A DNA stretch of 39,836 nt from Chloroflexota bacterium. Its GTDB lineage: Bacteria; Chloroflexota; Anaerolineae; 4572-78; J111. Of the stretch, positions 9,858-20,263 are shown one piece after another (the first letter of the stretch is position 1; every line of letters begins with the position of its first letter). The position numbers and the translations under genes were made by a program. The stretch spans positions 1 through 39,836 of the forward strand of contig JAJRVO010000168.1 of assembly GCA_024277275.1 (NCBI GenBank), read 5' to 3'. The notes under the pieces were generated by a model. That model did not search any database and was not told the DNA's origin. It saw only the letters and a list, made by a program, of their open reading frames with translations.

Positions 9858-9995
9858 GGGGATTCGGTAATTCAATGTAGCCGTAAAAAAGGACGAATGA
9901 CGGACGACGGCGGACGAGTAAAACGATAGCACAGGGTATTCGTCGTTCGTCCATCGTCGTTCGTCCGGTTGAATAAAACGCTCCAAACAATTACC
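9858..9995. repeat. 138-bp MITE-like repeat, copy A
   Basis: Near-identical to 35419-35556 over the same 138 bp; internal inverted repeats (ggacgaatgacggacgacgg / cgtcgttcgtccatcgtcgttcgtcc) and GGTAATT/AATTACC near the ends. Confidence 0.9.
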
Positions 9996-10079
9996 TAATC
10001 ATCTCATCATAGAAGTTGTCTTTTGCGGGACAGGCTTGAAAGCCCGTCCAACCAGATTATTTGGAGCGCTTAAAATCTA

Positions 10080-10904
10080 ATGAGTGAGTTAACAGAAGAT
10101 TTAGTTCAACAAGGTTTAACCGCTGCCCGCGTGGGAGATACGGACCAGGCTCGCCGCCTGCTGACAAAAGCTACCCAACAAACGCCTGATAATGTTGACG
10201 CCTGGTTAGGTTTGGCCGGTGTGGTTGAGTCGTTAGAAGAAAAAAAGGAGTGCTTTGCCAAAGCTCTAAACCTTGACCCTGACCATATCGAGGCCAACGC
10301 CGGCTTGACCCTGGTGGAAGAGAAACTGGCCGCCCAAAACCCCGGCGCTGCGCTCACGGAAGAGAAAAGCGCAGAAGCAAAAGTTAAAGTTGATACCGGC
10401 GTGGGCTTTTGCCACCGTCATCCCCAAACCGAGACAGGATTGCGCTGTAATCGGTGCAATAAGTTTATTTGCCCCAAATGCGCTGTGCGAACCCCGGTTG
10501 GGTTTCGCTGCCCGGACTGTATTCGCCAGCAAGAAGATAAATATTACACCGGCGGCAATAAGGATTATATTATTGCGGCAGTTATTGCCGTACCGTTTTC
10601 ATTGATTGTGGCCGGATTATTTACAACCATTTTAGGCAGCTTTGGATTTTTTGCGCTTATTATTGGCTTTTTTGTTGCTCCCGCTGCAACCGGCGCTATT
10701 GCCGAAGCTGTGCGCTGGGGGGTTCAAAGGCGCCGGTCTCGATATTTGAGGCACGTGGTAGTTGGCTCTTTTCTTTTGGGCGTCGCGCCCTTTTTGCTCT
10801 TGTCCTTGATGTCGGGCATATTGGGTATGGGCTTTGGCGGCTTGCTTGCCCCCGGCATCCTGCTTTTTTTGTGGATAGCCACTATTTCTGCTCGTTTGCG
10901 TTAG
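10080..10904 (+). CDS. TPR + B-box-type zinc finger membrane protein
   Basis: TPR pattern near N-terminus, CHRHPQTETGLRCNRCNKFICPKCAVRTPVGFRCPDC, then hydrophobic segments. Confidence 0.8.
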   Translation: MSELTEDLVQQGLTAARVGDTDQARRLLTKATQQTPDNVDAWLGLAGVVESLEEKKECFAKALNLDPDHIEANAGLTLVEEKLAAQNPGAALTEEKSAEAKVKVDTGVGFCHRHPQTETGLRCNRCNKFICPKCAVRTPVGFRCPDCIRQQEDKYYTGGNKDYIIAAVIAVPFSLIVAGLFTTILGSFGFFALIIGFFVAPAATGAIAEAVRWGVQRRRSRYLRHVVVGSFLLGVAPFLLLSLMSGILGMGFGGLLAPGILLFLWIATISARLR

Positions 10905-10952
10905 CGTTATTTTTGAAACTTGTAACTATTCGGCCTATCCTGCTACAGGTTA

Positions 10953-11027
10953 CAATTTGGTAATTGGTAAATAGTAATTGGTTATGACTTACGCAAAATA
11001 ATTATTATTTACCAATCCCTAATTACC
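10953..11027. repeat. Imperfect inverted repeat
   Basis: ttggtaattggtaaatagtaatt ... aattattatttaccaatccctaattaccaa. Confidence 0.65.
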
Positions 11028-11076
11028 AAGACCTGTAAATGTTGTGAGCGACTGGATAGTTACGGAAACTTTCTCT

Positions 11077-12018
11077 ATGGAATACCGAGACTATTACAAA
11101 ATCCTGGGCGTTGGCAAAAATGCCGACAAAAAGGAGATAAAATCCGCCTATCGCAAGTTGGCCCGTAAATACCATCCTGATGTTAACCCGGATGACCCTC
11201 AGGCTGAAGATCGACTAAAAGAGATTAACGAAGCGTATGAAGCGCTTAGCGACCCGGAAAAGCGGGCCACTTATGATCAACTGGGGACCAACTGGCAGCG
11301 CTGGCAACAAGCCGGGCAGCCGGGCGGCTTTGACTGGGGGCAGTGGGCCAACGCAGACGATCGGGTGCGGGTGCATTATGCAGACGGTGTAGAGGACATA
11401 TTTGGAGGCGACCCCCAATACTCTGATTTTTTTGCCGCTATTTTTGGCGATGGGGGTTCTCCCGGTACGCGCCGGGCACGCAGCTACCAGTCCCGCTCGC
11501 AGCCCCAGACCGGTCAGGATATAGAGCAAGAAATTGAAATCAGTCTGGCCGAAGCCTACTTTGGCGCTACCCGGCGCTTGAACAAAGACGGACGGCGTTT
11601 AGAGGTAAAAATCCCCGCCGGGGCCAAAACCGGCACCAAAGTCCGTATTCGCGGCGAGGGCAACTCCGGCTTTAGAGGAGGCCAGGCAGGCGATCTATAC
11701 CTTAAAATAAAAGTTGCCGCCGATCCTCGCTTTGAGCGTAAAGAAGATGACTTGTATGCCACGGCGCAGATTGACCTGTACACCGCTGTTTTAGGCGGCG
11801 AAATTGACCTGCCTACCCTGTCCGGAGATGTCAAGTTAAAAATCCCGACCGGATTACAAAACGGGCAAAGTCTTCGGTTGCGGGGCAAAGGTATGCCCAA
11901 ACTCTGTAAATCCAATGATTATGGCGACATGTACGTTCAACTTGATGTGCGTTTGCCTACCGACCTCACCCCTGAACAGCGCGACCTTTTTGAACAATTA
12001 CGCAAACTGGCAGATTAA
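11077..12018 (+). CDS. DnaJ-like J-protein without zinc finger (CbpA-type)
   Basis: [40 protein letters not shown] plus DnaJ_C; ATG at 11077 preferred over upstream GTG (11044). Confidence 0.9.
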   Translation: MEYRDYYKILGVGKNADKKEIKSAYRKLARKYHPDVNPDDPQAEDRLKEINEAYEALSDPEKRATYDQLGTNWQRWQQAGQPGGFDWGQWANADDRVRVHYADGVEDIFGGDPQYSDFFAAIFGDGGSPGTRRARSYQSRSQPQTGQDIEQEIEISLAEAYFGATRRLNKDGRRLEVKIPAGAKTGTKVRIRGEGNSGFRGGQAGDLYLKIKVAADPRFERKEDDLYATAQIDLYTAVLGGEIDLPTLSGDVKLKIPTGLQNGQSLRLRGKGMPKLCKSNDYGDMYVQLDVRLPTDLTPEQRDLFEQLRKLAD

Positions 12019-12059
12019 CCTCTTTAATACCCCCCAGCAAAAATCGTAACTGTTCAAGT

Positions 12060-12249
12060 ATGTCATTTCGACCGTTGCACAGAGTTATACTGAGTCAGAA
12101 CATGTCATTTCGACCATCGGGAGAAATCCCTGCGGAGGTCGGTCTAAATTCAAGGGTGATTGGCACGCTTGGCTCACTCTTGATGCCAAACATCATGTCT
12201 TATAGACACGACTCCTGGGATTTCTCGGCTTGCAGCCTCGAAATGACAT
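12060..12249. repeat. MITE-like element with terminal inverted repeats ATGTCATTTCGA / TCGAAATGACAT
   Basis: ATGTCATTTCGA at 12060 and 12102; inverse end cgaaatgacat at 12239-12249; internal GAGAAATCCC / GGGATTTCTC arms. Confidence 0.8.
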
Positions 12250-12276
12250 GAGGGGTAAATAGTTGCCAAAAATCTA

Positions 12277-12305
12277 TTGCAATTCTAATAGTTGTCCCCT
12301 ATATT
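12277..12305 (+). promoter_or_regulatory. Putative sigma70-type promoter for clpB
   Basis: TTGCAA - 17 nt - TATATT. Confidence 0.4.
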
Positions 12306-12345
12306 TAAGGTTATGAAAACTCCACGTTATAAGGAGGCTTAACCG

Positions 12346-14946
12346 ATGAATCTAAGCAAATTTACTGAAAAAGCCCAAGAGGCTGTCATCCAGGCCCAGA
12401 GTCTGGCCGAAGAATATAGTCACAGCGAAGTCCAACCTCGTCATCTACTGCTGTCCTTGCTTCGGCAAAAAGATGGCGTTGTGCCGCAAATAGCCCGCCA
12501 CCTTGCCGCCGACCCTGACGCCCTGGCCCAGACAATCGAATTTGAGTTGCAAAAAAAATCCAAAGTCTACGGCGGTTCTCGCCCCAGCATGTCGCGGGCA
12601 TTAAGCAATATTTTGCGCGACGCCGAAAAAACCGCCGCAACTATGAAAGATGAGTATGTCTCTACCGAGCACCTGTTTTTGGTTCTAAGTAATGCTCGTG
12701 GCAAGTCTGGAAAATTGCTGCACGGCTACGGGTTGACCCAGGATGCCGTATTGCAAGCTCTCACCCGTATTAGGGGCAACCAGCGCGTTACCAGCCAAAA
12801 CCCGGAAAGCACCTACGAAGCTCTGCTTAAATATGGCCGCGATTTGACCGACCTGGCCCAAAGAGGCAAACTGGACCCGGTCATTGGCCGTGACGATGAA
12901 ATTAGACGAGTGGTGCAAGTTCTCAGTCGTCGTACCAAAAATAACCCCGTCCTCATTGGCGAGCCTGGTGTGGGCAAAACCGCTATTGTTGAGGGGTTGG
13001 CTCAACGCATTGTGCGCGGCGATGTCCCCGAAGGGTTAAAAAACAGACAACTTGTAGCTCTGGATATGGGGGCGTTGGTAGCCGGGGCCAAGTACCGGGG
13101 CGAATTTGAGGAACGCCTAAAAGCCGTGCTGCAAGAAGTAACCGGCAGCCAGGGACAAATTATCATGTTCATCGACGAGCTGCACACCGTTGTTGGCGCA
13201 GGCGCGGCAGAAGGGGCAATGGACGCCGGTAATATGCTCAAGCCGATGCTGGCCCGAGGCGAACTGCACGCCATCGGCGCAACTACGCTTGATGAGTATC
13301 GTAAGCACGTTGAAAAAGACGCCGCTTTAGAGCGACGTTTTCAGCCGGTACTGGTCAATGAGCCGTCGGCGGAGGATACCATCAGCATTTTGCGCGGCTT
13401 AAAAGAGCGATACGAAACTCACCATAATGTGCGCATTCAGGATGGGGCCGTAATTGCCGCCGCCACCCTGAGTCAGCGTTACATCTCTGACCGTTTCTTG
13501 CCCGACAAAGCCATCGACCTGATTGACGAGGCCGCCGCCCGACTGCGAACCGAAATTGACAGCAAACCCGCCGAGTTGGATAGTGTTGACCGTAAGATAC
13601 TACAATTGGAAATTGAGCAGAAAGCTTTGAAAAAAGAGAAAGACAAAGCCAGTAAAGATCGTTTGAAAAAATTGGAAGCAGAGTTGGGCAACCTTAGAGA
13701 GACGAGTCGCGCCCTAACCGCTCAATGGGAAAATGAAAAAAGTATAATTCATGGACTGGGGGAAATCAAAAGCCAAATTCAGCAAACCAACATTGAAATT
13801 GAGCAAGCCGAGCGCAACACAGACCTGGAAACGGCGGCACGCCTGCGCTACACTACGCTGCGTGATTTAGAGGCTCAATTAGTTGAGCAAGAAACTAAAC
13901 TCAAAGAGCTTCAGGCTAAAGGCGCCCTGCTGCAAGAGGAAGTTGACGCTGAGCAAATCGCCCTGATTGTGTCTCGCTGGACCGGGGTTCCCGTTAGCAA
14001 GCTGCTGGAAGGGGAGGTTGAGAAGCTGGTCAAAATGGAGGATCGCCTGCACCGGCGGGTGGTGGGTCAAGGCGAGGCTATTAAAGCGGTAGCCAATGCC
14101 GTCCGTCGGAGCCGGGCCGGGTTGCAAGACCCCAACCGGCCTATTGGCAGCTTTATCTTTTTGGGACCAACCGGCGTGGGCAAAACCGAGTTGGCTCGCG
14201 CTCTGGCCGAGTTTATGTTTGATGACGAAGACAACATGGTGCGCATCGATATGAGCGAGTATCAGGAGCGACACACCGTAAGTCGTCTGGTTGGCGCGCC
14301 CCCCGGTTACGTGGGCTACGACGAGGGCGGCCAGTTGACCGAAGCCGTGCGACGCCGGCCCTACAGCGTGGTTCTGTTCGATGAGATTGAAAAGGCCCAT
14401 TCGGAGGTTTTTAACGCCTTGTTGCAATTGCTGGACGATGGTCGTTTGACCGATGGGCACGGGCGCACGGTCAACTTTAAAAATACGGTGGTGATTATGA
14501 CCAGCAATATTGGCAGCCACTATATTATGGAGTTAGGAGCGGAGGCCGGCGAGTCGAAAGTAATGGAGACTATGCGCCAGCATTTCCGGCCCGAATTTCT
14601 GAACCGGATTGACGACATCGTCACCTTCCACAGCCTGAGCCGCGAGGATTTGGCGCAGATTGTGGGCATCCAACTAAAGCATTTGAGCAAACTACTGGTC
14701 GAGCGCAAAATATCGCTTGAGCTAACCGATGCCGCCAAACTCCACCTGGCCGAAGCGGGCTACAATCCTGTTTTTGGGGCTAGACCCCTCAAACGCATTA
14801 TCCAGCGCGAACTGCAAGACCCGCTGGCTATGGCCCTATTAGAAGGCAGATTTGCAGAGGGCGACACAATTAGGGTTGACTATCGAGAAGACAGCATTGT
14901 TTTTGAAACTGTCTACGATGTAGTCGCTGAGCCGGTGGCAAGCTAA
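12346..14946 (+). CDS. clpB: ATP-dependent chaperone ClpB
   Basis: Clp N domain, [10 protein letters not shown] and [10 protein letters not shown] Walker A motifs, coiled-coil middle domain, [21 protein letters not shown]. Confidence 0.96.
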   Translation: MNLSKFTEKAQEAVIQAQSLAEEYSHSEVQPRHLLLSLLRQKDGVVPQIARHLAADPDALAQTIEFELQKKSKVYGGSRPSMSRALSNILRDAEKTAATMKDEYVSTEHLFLVLSNARGKSGKLLHGYGLTQDAVLQALTRIRGNQRVTSQNPESTYEALLKYGRDLTDLAQRGKLDPVIGRDDEIRRVVQVLSRRTKNNPVLIGEPGVGKTAIVEGLAQRIVRGDVPEGLKNRQLVALDMGALVAGAKYRGEFEERLKAVLQEVTGSQGQIIMFIDELHTVVGAGAAEGAMDAGNMLKPMLARGELHAIGATTLDEYRKHVEKDAALERRFQPVLVNEPSAEDTISILRGLKERYETHHNVRIQDGAVIAAATLSQRYISDRFLPDKAIDLIDEAAARLRTEIDSKPAELDSVDRKILQLEIEQKALKKEKDKASKDRLKKLEAELGNLRETSRALTAQWENEKSIIHGLGEIKSQIQQTNIEIEQAERNTDLETAARLRYTTLRDLEAQLVEQETKLKELQAKGALLQEEVDAEQIALIVSRWTGVPVSKLLEGEVEKLVKMEDRLHRRVVGQGEAIKAVANAVRRSRAGLQDPNRPIGSFIFLGPTGVGKTELARALAEFMFDDEDNMVRIDMSEYQERHTVSRLVGAPPGYVGYDEGGQLTEAVRRRPYSVVLFDEIEKAHSEVFNALLQLLDDGRLTDGHGRTVNFKNTVVIMTSNIGSHYIMELGAEAGESKVMETMRQHFRPEFLNRIDDIVTFHSLSREDLAQIVGIQLKHLSKLLVERKISLELTDAAKLHLAEAGYNPVFGARPLKRIIQRELQDPLAMALLEGRFAEGDTIRVDYREDSIVFETVYDVVAEPVAS

Positions 14947-14978
14947 AACAGGAGTCCAAAGCGTAGCTTTGATAAAAC

Positions 14979-15016
14979 AAAAACCCAATGGCAATTCATC
15001 GCCATTGGGTTTTTTG
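14979..15016 (+). terminator. Rho-independent terminator after clpB
   Basis: aaacccaatggc aattcatc gccattgggttttttt. Confidence 0.85.
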
Positions 15017-15094
15017 TAAACCAATACTATTTATTTGGCGGGCCATGTCCCCATAATTTGCCTCAATATAGCAAACTCGCCAATGAAATTGATG

Positions 15095-16480
15095 TTAAAA
15101 TAACTTGGCAAAGTAGGAGCGAGCGGCCCGGTCTATCAGATCAGTTGTCATAATTAATGGTTTACCGTGATACATAGCAAAATCGGCCAGTTGGTCCAGC
15201 AAATCACGGGGGTGACACGCTTTTAGAGGACGTTTTTCTTTTACGTAATGTTCGCGCAGCAGATGAATAAAGGCGTTTTGCTCAAACTTAATGTCGCGTT
15301 CTTTGCACTCATTAACAAATATCTGGTAATATTGCTGTTGGGTAGGGTTGTCTATACCAAACTTGTGACGAATGCGCCGTAAAAAAGCCTCATCTACCAG
15401 AGATGCAGGATCAATATTGGTGGAGAAAACTATTAGAGTTTCAAAAGGGACCGCAAATTTTTTGCCGGTATGAAACGTTAAAAAATCTAGCCGTTCTTCT
15501 AAAGGGACAATCCAACGGTTAAGCAACTCTTTGGGGTCTACACATTGGCGGCCAAAATCATCAACCAGTAACATGCCGCCATTGGCTTTTAGTTGCAAAG
15601 GCGCTTCATAATAGCGGTTTGTGTCGCTCCAGGCCAGGTCAAGGTCTTGCATGGTCAATTCGCCCCCGGCCATTACAACCGGCGCATCACAGCGTACCCA
15701 ACGTTTGTCCAGGCCGTTTGCTTCGGCCAGTTGAGCCTGCTCGCTATTTATAACAGGATGCGCCTCGCTATCGAACACTTTGATAACTTGCCCATCCTCA
15801 AAAATTGCGTGAGGCACCATAATATTGCCCGACAACAACTCACGCGCCATACTTTTGGCAATGCTGGTTTTGCCGTTACCCGGCGGGCCGTAAACAAAGA
15901 CTGACTTAAACGAGTTTACCGCCGGGCCAATCCGGTCAATAATTTCTTGTGATAGAACCAGATTTCGCATAGCTAATCGCACGTCTGATTCGTAAACCAG
16001 GGTTCTATTCTCTGCCTGGAGTTTAACTACGTCAATATAGTGCCGTAAGGTGACAGGACATGGCCCCACGTAGCGGTTGCGCTCTAGCAGTTCCCGCGCC
16101 CGCTGCGCTCCCTTGCCGGTGATAACGTATCGATACGAGGCTCGATTTAGGCTATTGCCGCCAACAACCTCTATTAAATGGTGAGATTTTAGCGTTTGCA
16201 AAACAGGTTCAACCACGCTGCTAAAGTGCAGCCGTATTGCCTGCGCTACCTGCCAACCTTTCATCGTTGCCCCAAAATAGAGGGTTTTTAGGACTAAGTT
16301 AGCCAGAAATTCCTGAGGCATGCCTGTAGCCTCAATGGTGCGGGGTTCACTCAGCCTCTTCAAAAGCGGATCGCTGAAGATTTTGGTGAATATCAAATAA
16401 TCTTCAAGAAACAGAGCGCGGTTGTTGCTGTTTCTTGGCATGTGTACTGATTGCAGCCTGGGTTGGTAAGTATCGACCAT
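15095..16480 (-). CDS. AAA ATPase with N-terminal winged-helix-like region
   Basis: VFVYGPPGNGKTSIAKSMA (Walker A), GGMLLVDDFGRQ (Walker B), FSTNIDPASLVDEAFLRRIRHKF. Confidence 0.8.
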   Translation of the reverse strand: MVDTYQPRLQSVHMPRNSNNRALFLEDYLIFTKIFSDPLLKRLSEPRTIEATGMPQEFLANLVLKTLYFGATMKGWQVAQAIRLHFSSVVEPVLQTLKSHHLIEVVGGNSLNRASYRYVITGKGAQRARELLERNRYVGPCPVTLRHYIDVVKLQAENRTLVYESDVRLAMRNLVLSQEIIDRIGPAVNSFKSVFVYGPPGNGKTSIAKSMARELLSGNIMVPHAIFEDGQVIKVFDSEAHPVINSEQAQLAEANGLDKRWVRCDAPVVMAGGELTMQDLDLAWSDTNRYYEAPLQLKANGGMLLVDDFGRQCVDPKELLNRWIVPLEERLDFLTFHTGKKFAVPFETLIVFSTNIDPASLVDEAFLRRIRHKFGIDNPTQQQYYQIFVNECKERDIKFEQNAFIHLLREHYVKEKRPLKACHPRDLLDQLADFAMYHGKPLIMTTDLIDRAARSYFAKLF

Positions 16481-16858
16481 AACGCATCCTTCCCTGGAAA
16501 TGCTAAAAACACAAGGGACATAGCAGAGTAGTTCATCCTATAGACATCATCAGAGCAACAAGCGCCAACCTGCCTCCCATAGCGCTTGTTGGTTTATGCC
16601 ATCAATTGGATGCCGATCTCTTTCCACGTCCCTAATTATGGTTACGTTGTTAAACCGACTACCGATAATATAGCACATTGCGTATGTTTGTACAACCCTT
16701 CGCAACAAGCAGTTTCATATTACATCCTTTTCGGAAATTCATAGATAAAATATAGATTGCTGTAATGCTACTTATAATGTAAAATCTCTAATATAATTAG
16801 AAACAACACTCATCATAACGGGACCTTATAGCAAGGCATTGCCTGGAAGGATGATCTT

Positions 16859-17491
16859 ATGGAAAAGATAGAATTTATTGAGCGCAAAGCGCCGCCTCAG
16901 GGCAAAATCACTTTTGACGAGTTCCTGGCCTGGGCCGATGAAGATACACATGCCGAATGGGAGGATGAAGAGATTATTATGGCATCCCCTGCTTCAATAG
17001 AACATCAAGATTTAAGTGGTTGGCTAACTTCAATACTACGCCTTTACATCCGCCGGCGTAATCTGGGCCGGTTAATCAGCGCCCCTTTTTTGGTCCGATT
17101 ACAAGTAACCGATCAAGGCCGTGAGCCTGACCTGATTTTTCTAAAAACTGAGAGCCTGGATCGCTTGCAGCCAACTTATCTGGCCGGCCCGCCCGATTTG
17201 GTGGTCGAAATCATCTCACCTGAGAGCATAAGCCGGGACCGGGGACGCAAATTTGTAGAATATGAAAGCGAAGGCGTTCCCGAATATTGGCTGCTCGACC
17301 CTATCCGCCGCCAGGCCGAATTTTATAACCTGGGCGATGACGGTCACTATCATCTCTCGCTGCCCGATGTTGAGGGGATTTATCATAGCCTGAGCGTAGC
17401 CGGATTTTGGCTAAACGTGGATTGGCTCTGGCAAGACCCCTTGCCCGATGAATTGGACATTTTACGTCAGTTGGGGGTATTGACGGAATAG
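16859..17491 (+). CDS. Uma2-family (PD-(D/E)XK-like) protein
   Basis: HAEWEDEEIIMASPAS, GREPDLIFLK, GPPDLVVEIISPES, EGVPEYWLLDP. Confidence 0.88.
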   Translation: MEKIEFIERKAPPQGKITFDEFLAWADEDTHAEWEDEEIIMASPASIEHQDLSGWLTSILRLYIRRRNLGRLISAPFLVRLQVTDQGREPDLIFLKTESLDRLQPTYLAGPPDLVVEIISPESISRDRGRKFVEYESEGVPEYWLLDPIRRQAEFYNLGDDGHYHLSLPDVEGIYHSLSVAGFWLNVDWLWQDPLPDELDILRQLGVLTE

Positions 17492-17523
17492 ATTAGTTTG
17501 AGGATTGGGGCAAGATTTGTTGG

Positions 17524-17560
17524 AACTGGCCGGTTGTTGACCGGCCGGTTCTTTTTATTA
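17524..17560 (+). terminator. Rho-independent terminator
   Basis: aactggccgg ttgttg accggccggttctttttatt. Confidence 0.7.
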
Positions 17561-17593
17561 CCCCCGCCTCGTGGTATAATCTACACGATGTCT

Positions 17594-17733
17594 TAACGTA
17601 GTTACAGTATTTACGCAGTTTAGAGCAGAATTAGCTGAATGAGAGAATTTTATTCTAATATTCTGCCAATTCTGCTCTAAATGAAGCGCAAAATTGCACA
17701 CTGAACGGCAACTGCGTGAGTACTGGTAGTTAA
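17594..17733. repeat. Nested inverted-repeat (MITE/IS-remnant-like) element
   Basis: Outer arms gtagttacagtatttacgcagtt / aactgcgtgagtactggtagtt; inner perfect 14-bp arms tttagagcagaatt / aattctgctctaaa. Confidence 0.75.
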
Positions 17734-17795
17734 TCCTATTTCTCTCGTCCCCAATTCACAAATCTAAAATTTGGTTTTTGTGTTAAAATACCCCA

Positions 17796-20075
17796 ATGAA
17801 CCTATTTGACCACGCCCGCGAGCAACAAATAGAAAAAGAAGCCCCGCTGGCCGCCCGGATGCGCCCGCGCACGCTGGACGAGTTTATTGGCCAGGAGCAT
17901 ATTGTGGGGCCTGGCCGGCTACTGCGGCGGGCTATTCAGGCCGACCAGCTTTCATCGGTTATTTTTTACGGGCCGCCGGGTACGGGTAAAACCACCCTGG
18001 CCCGGATTATTGCCAACACCACCGACGCCCACTTTATCGCCCTTAACGCCGTGTTGAGCGGGGTTAAAAATATCCGAGAGTCCATCAGTATAGCCCAGGA
18101 CAAACGGGGGATGTTCGGCCAAAAAACCATCCTCTTTATCGACGAGGTGCATCGCTTTAACAAGGCTCAGCAAGACGCGCTGCTGCCCCACGTAGAAAAC
18201 GGCACGGTAATTTTAATTGGAGCCACCACCGAAAACCCCTACTTTGAAGTCATCAAAGCCCTAGTCTCTCGCTCGCGCATTTTTCAACTGCGTAGCCTTA
18301 ACCAGGATGACCTGCGCGGCATCGCCCGGCAAGCCCTGGCCGATGAAGAACGCGGCTACGGCAAACTCAAAGTCAATTTAACCAAAGGCGCTCTCGATCA
18401 CCTGGTCAACGTAGCCAACGGCGATGCGCGGGGCGTGCTGAATGCCATCGAACTGGCCGTCGAGACCACCCCCCCCGACGAGTACGGTCTGATTAACATC
18501 ACCACCGAAGTAGCCGAAGAGTCAATCCAGCGCCGGGCAGTGCTGTACGACAAAGACGGCGACGCCCACTTTGATACCATCTCCGCCTTTATCAAATCTC
18601 TGCGCGGCTCAGACCCCGATGCCGCCCTTTACTGGATGGCCAAGATGATTTACGCCGGAGAAGACCCCCGCTTTATCTTTCGGCGGATGATTATCCTGGC
18701 CGGGGAGGATGTGGGCATGGCCGACCCAAACGCTCTGCGGGTGGTTACAGCGGCGGCCCAGGCGTTTGATTACGTGGGGATGCCGGAGGGGCGTTTTCAT
18801 CTGGCCGAGGCTTGTCTTTACCTGGCTACCGCGCCTAAGAGCAACTCCGGTTTTGCCTTGTTAGACGCGCTGGCGGCGATTGAGCAGGAGCGCGAGGCCG
18901 AACCGCCCAACCACATCCGCGACGGCAACCGCGATGGTGATGATTTTGGGCACGGCAAGGGCTACCTTTACCCCCACGCCTACCGAGACCACTGGGTCGC
19001 CCAGCAATATTTGCCCGATAGCCTGCAAGGGCGCGTCTTTTACCAACCCAGCGATCAAGGCTACGAAGCTACTATCCGGGAACAGGTGGCTCGGCGGCGA
19101 GAAGAGCAGTTGGCGGCTATGCTGGAGCCGGATTTGCTGCTTGGGGGCCAGGTCGAAAGAGCAGGCAAGGGACCGGCCACGCAAAATCGCTGGCTGCAAC
19201 GGACTTTGAGTAGCGTTGGGCAGCAGTTGGGACAGGTCCGCGATAAAGTTTTTGCCCTGGCTAAAGTGGAGCGACACGAATTGGTGTTCGATTTGAATGC
19301 CGGTACCGGCTTGCTAACCTGGGAAGCTGTCCGGCGAGCGCCGGTGGGTGGGGTGTGGGCGCTGGTTGCTAACCGGCAAACGGCCAAAGCGTTTAACCAA
19401 CAGGCCGGCAACCTGGATGCTCTGGAACGTCCCGTCATTTTAACCGGCACGGTGACGGGGGAATGGAAAATGATGAATGATGAACGCGGAATGATGAATG
19501 AGGACGCATCGTTCATCGCGCATCGCTCATCATTTTTTGATGTGATTATTGGGCGTAATGTGTTTACCAATATGGCCGATAAAACCGGCTCTGCTGAGGC
19601 GATTGTAAATTTGCTAAAGCCCGGAGGGCGATTGGCGCTGGCCGAGATTATCCCCAGGCGCACTCAGAGATTATGCCAACTGGTCAATCTTTCTGCCTTG
19701 CCTGCCGAACTGGTTGAACGTGTGGCCGGCGCTGAAGAGGCCATTTACGCTGATGCAGATGACCCGATGGTTAATTGGGACGGAATTGACTTGCAAAGAA
19801 TTTTTGAGGAAGCGGGTCTCTTAAAAACAGAAATTATCATAGAAACCAGCGTTTCAGAATGGCGAATTAGCGCCGGGCAGATAGAACGCTGGTTTGGCCA
19901 GGAGTCGCAGGGTAATCGGCCTACATTTGCCCAACATCTGCTCAAAAAGGGAGACGGCATTGGCGTTGATTTGTCGGAATTGGAAACGCTCAAAACCGTA
20001 TTTCAACGCCAGTTGGCCGAAAAAGCAGCGCCGTGGCAATCGTCGATTGCTTATCTGGTTGCGTACAAAAGTTAA
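17796..20075 (+). CDS. rarA: RarA/MgsA AAA+ ATPase fused to a C-terminal methyltransferase-like domain
   Basis: [62 protein letters not shown]-terminus [19 protein letters not shown] and [10 protein letters not shown]...[13 protein letters not shown]. Confidence 0.9.
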   Translation: MNLFDHAREQQIEKEAPLAARMRPRTLDEFIGQEHIVGPGRLLRRAIQADQLSSVIFYGPPGTGKTTLARIIANTTDAHFIALNAVLSGVKNIRESISIAQDKRGMFGQKTILFIDEVHRFNKAQQDALLPHVENGTVILIGATTENPYFEVIKALVSRSRIFQLRSLNQDDLRGIARQALADEERGYGKLKVNLTKGALDHLVNVANGDARGVLNAIELAVETTPPDEYGLINITTEVAEESIQRRAVLYDKDGDAHFDTISAFIKSLRGSDPDAALYWMAKMIYAGEDPRFIFRRMIILAGEDVGMADPNALRVVTAAAQAFDYVGMPEGRFHLAEACLYLATAPKSNSGFALLDALAAIEQEREAEPPNHIRDGNRDGDDFGHGKGYLYPHAYRDHWVAQQYLPDSLQGRVFYQPSDQGYEATIREQVARRREEQLAAMLEPDLLLGGQVERAGKGPATQNRWLQRTLSSVGQQLGQVRDKVFALAKVERHELVFDLNAGTGLLTWEAVRRAPVGGVWALVANRQTAKAFNQQAGNLDALERPVILTGTVTGEWKMMNDERGMMNEDASFIAHRSSFFDVIIGRNVFTNMADKTGSAEAIVNLLKPGGRLALAEIIPRRTQRLCQLVNLSALPAELVERVAGAEEAIYADADDPMVNWDGIDLQRIFEEAGLLKTEIIIETSVSEWRISAGQIERWFGQESQGNRPTFAQHLLKKGDGIGVDLSELETLKTVFQRQLAEKAAPWQSSIAYLVAYKS
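19467..19536. repeat. Palindromic repeat located in frame inside the rarA fusion CDS
   Basis: aaaatgatgaatgatgaacgcggaatgatgaatg ... catcgttcatcgcgcatcgctcatcatttt, translated as [23 protein letters not shown]. Confidence 0.75.
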
Positions 20076-20263
20076 AAAGATTTCTTCATTTTCGTTCTTA
20101 AATTCCAGTTGAAAACGAAGCAAGGACTTAAGGAGTCATCATAGATGGCATCCTTTTTCATTTGTCCCTGGTCATTTATCTTTAACCACCGCCCGCACAT
20201 TATAAAAGTTGGCGCAATTAAATGACAAATGACCAATGACAAGGTTTTAGAGGAGAACCACGC

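Noticed and set aside
13879-14520. 213-aa minus-strand ORF inside clpB
   Set aside because: Antisense shadow ORF of a well-supported clpB coding region; no domain resemblance.
18861-19663. Overlapping minus-strand ORFs (138 and 200 aa) within rarA
   Set aside because: Antisense to a strongly supported coding sequence; the [10 protein letters not shown] segment is just the palindromic repeat read backwards.
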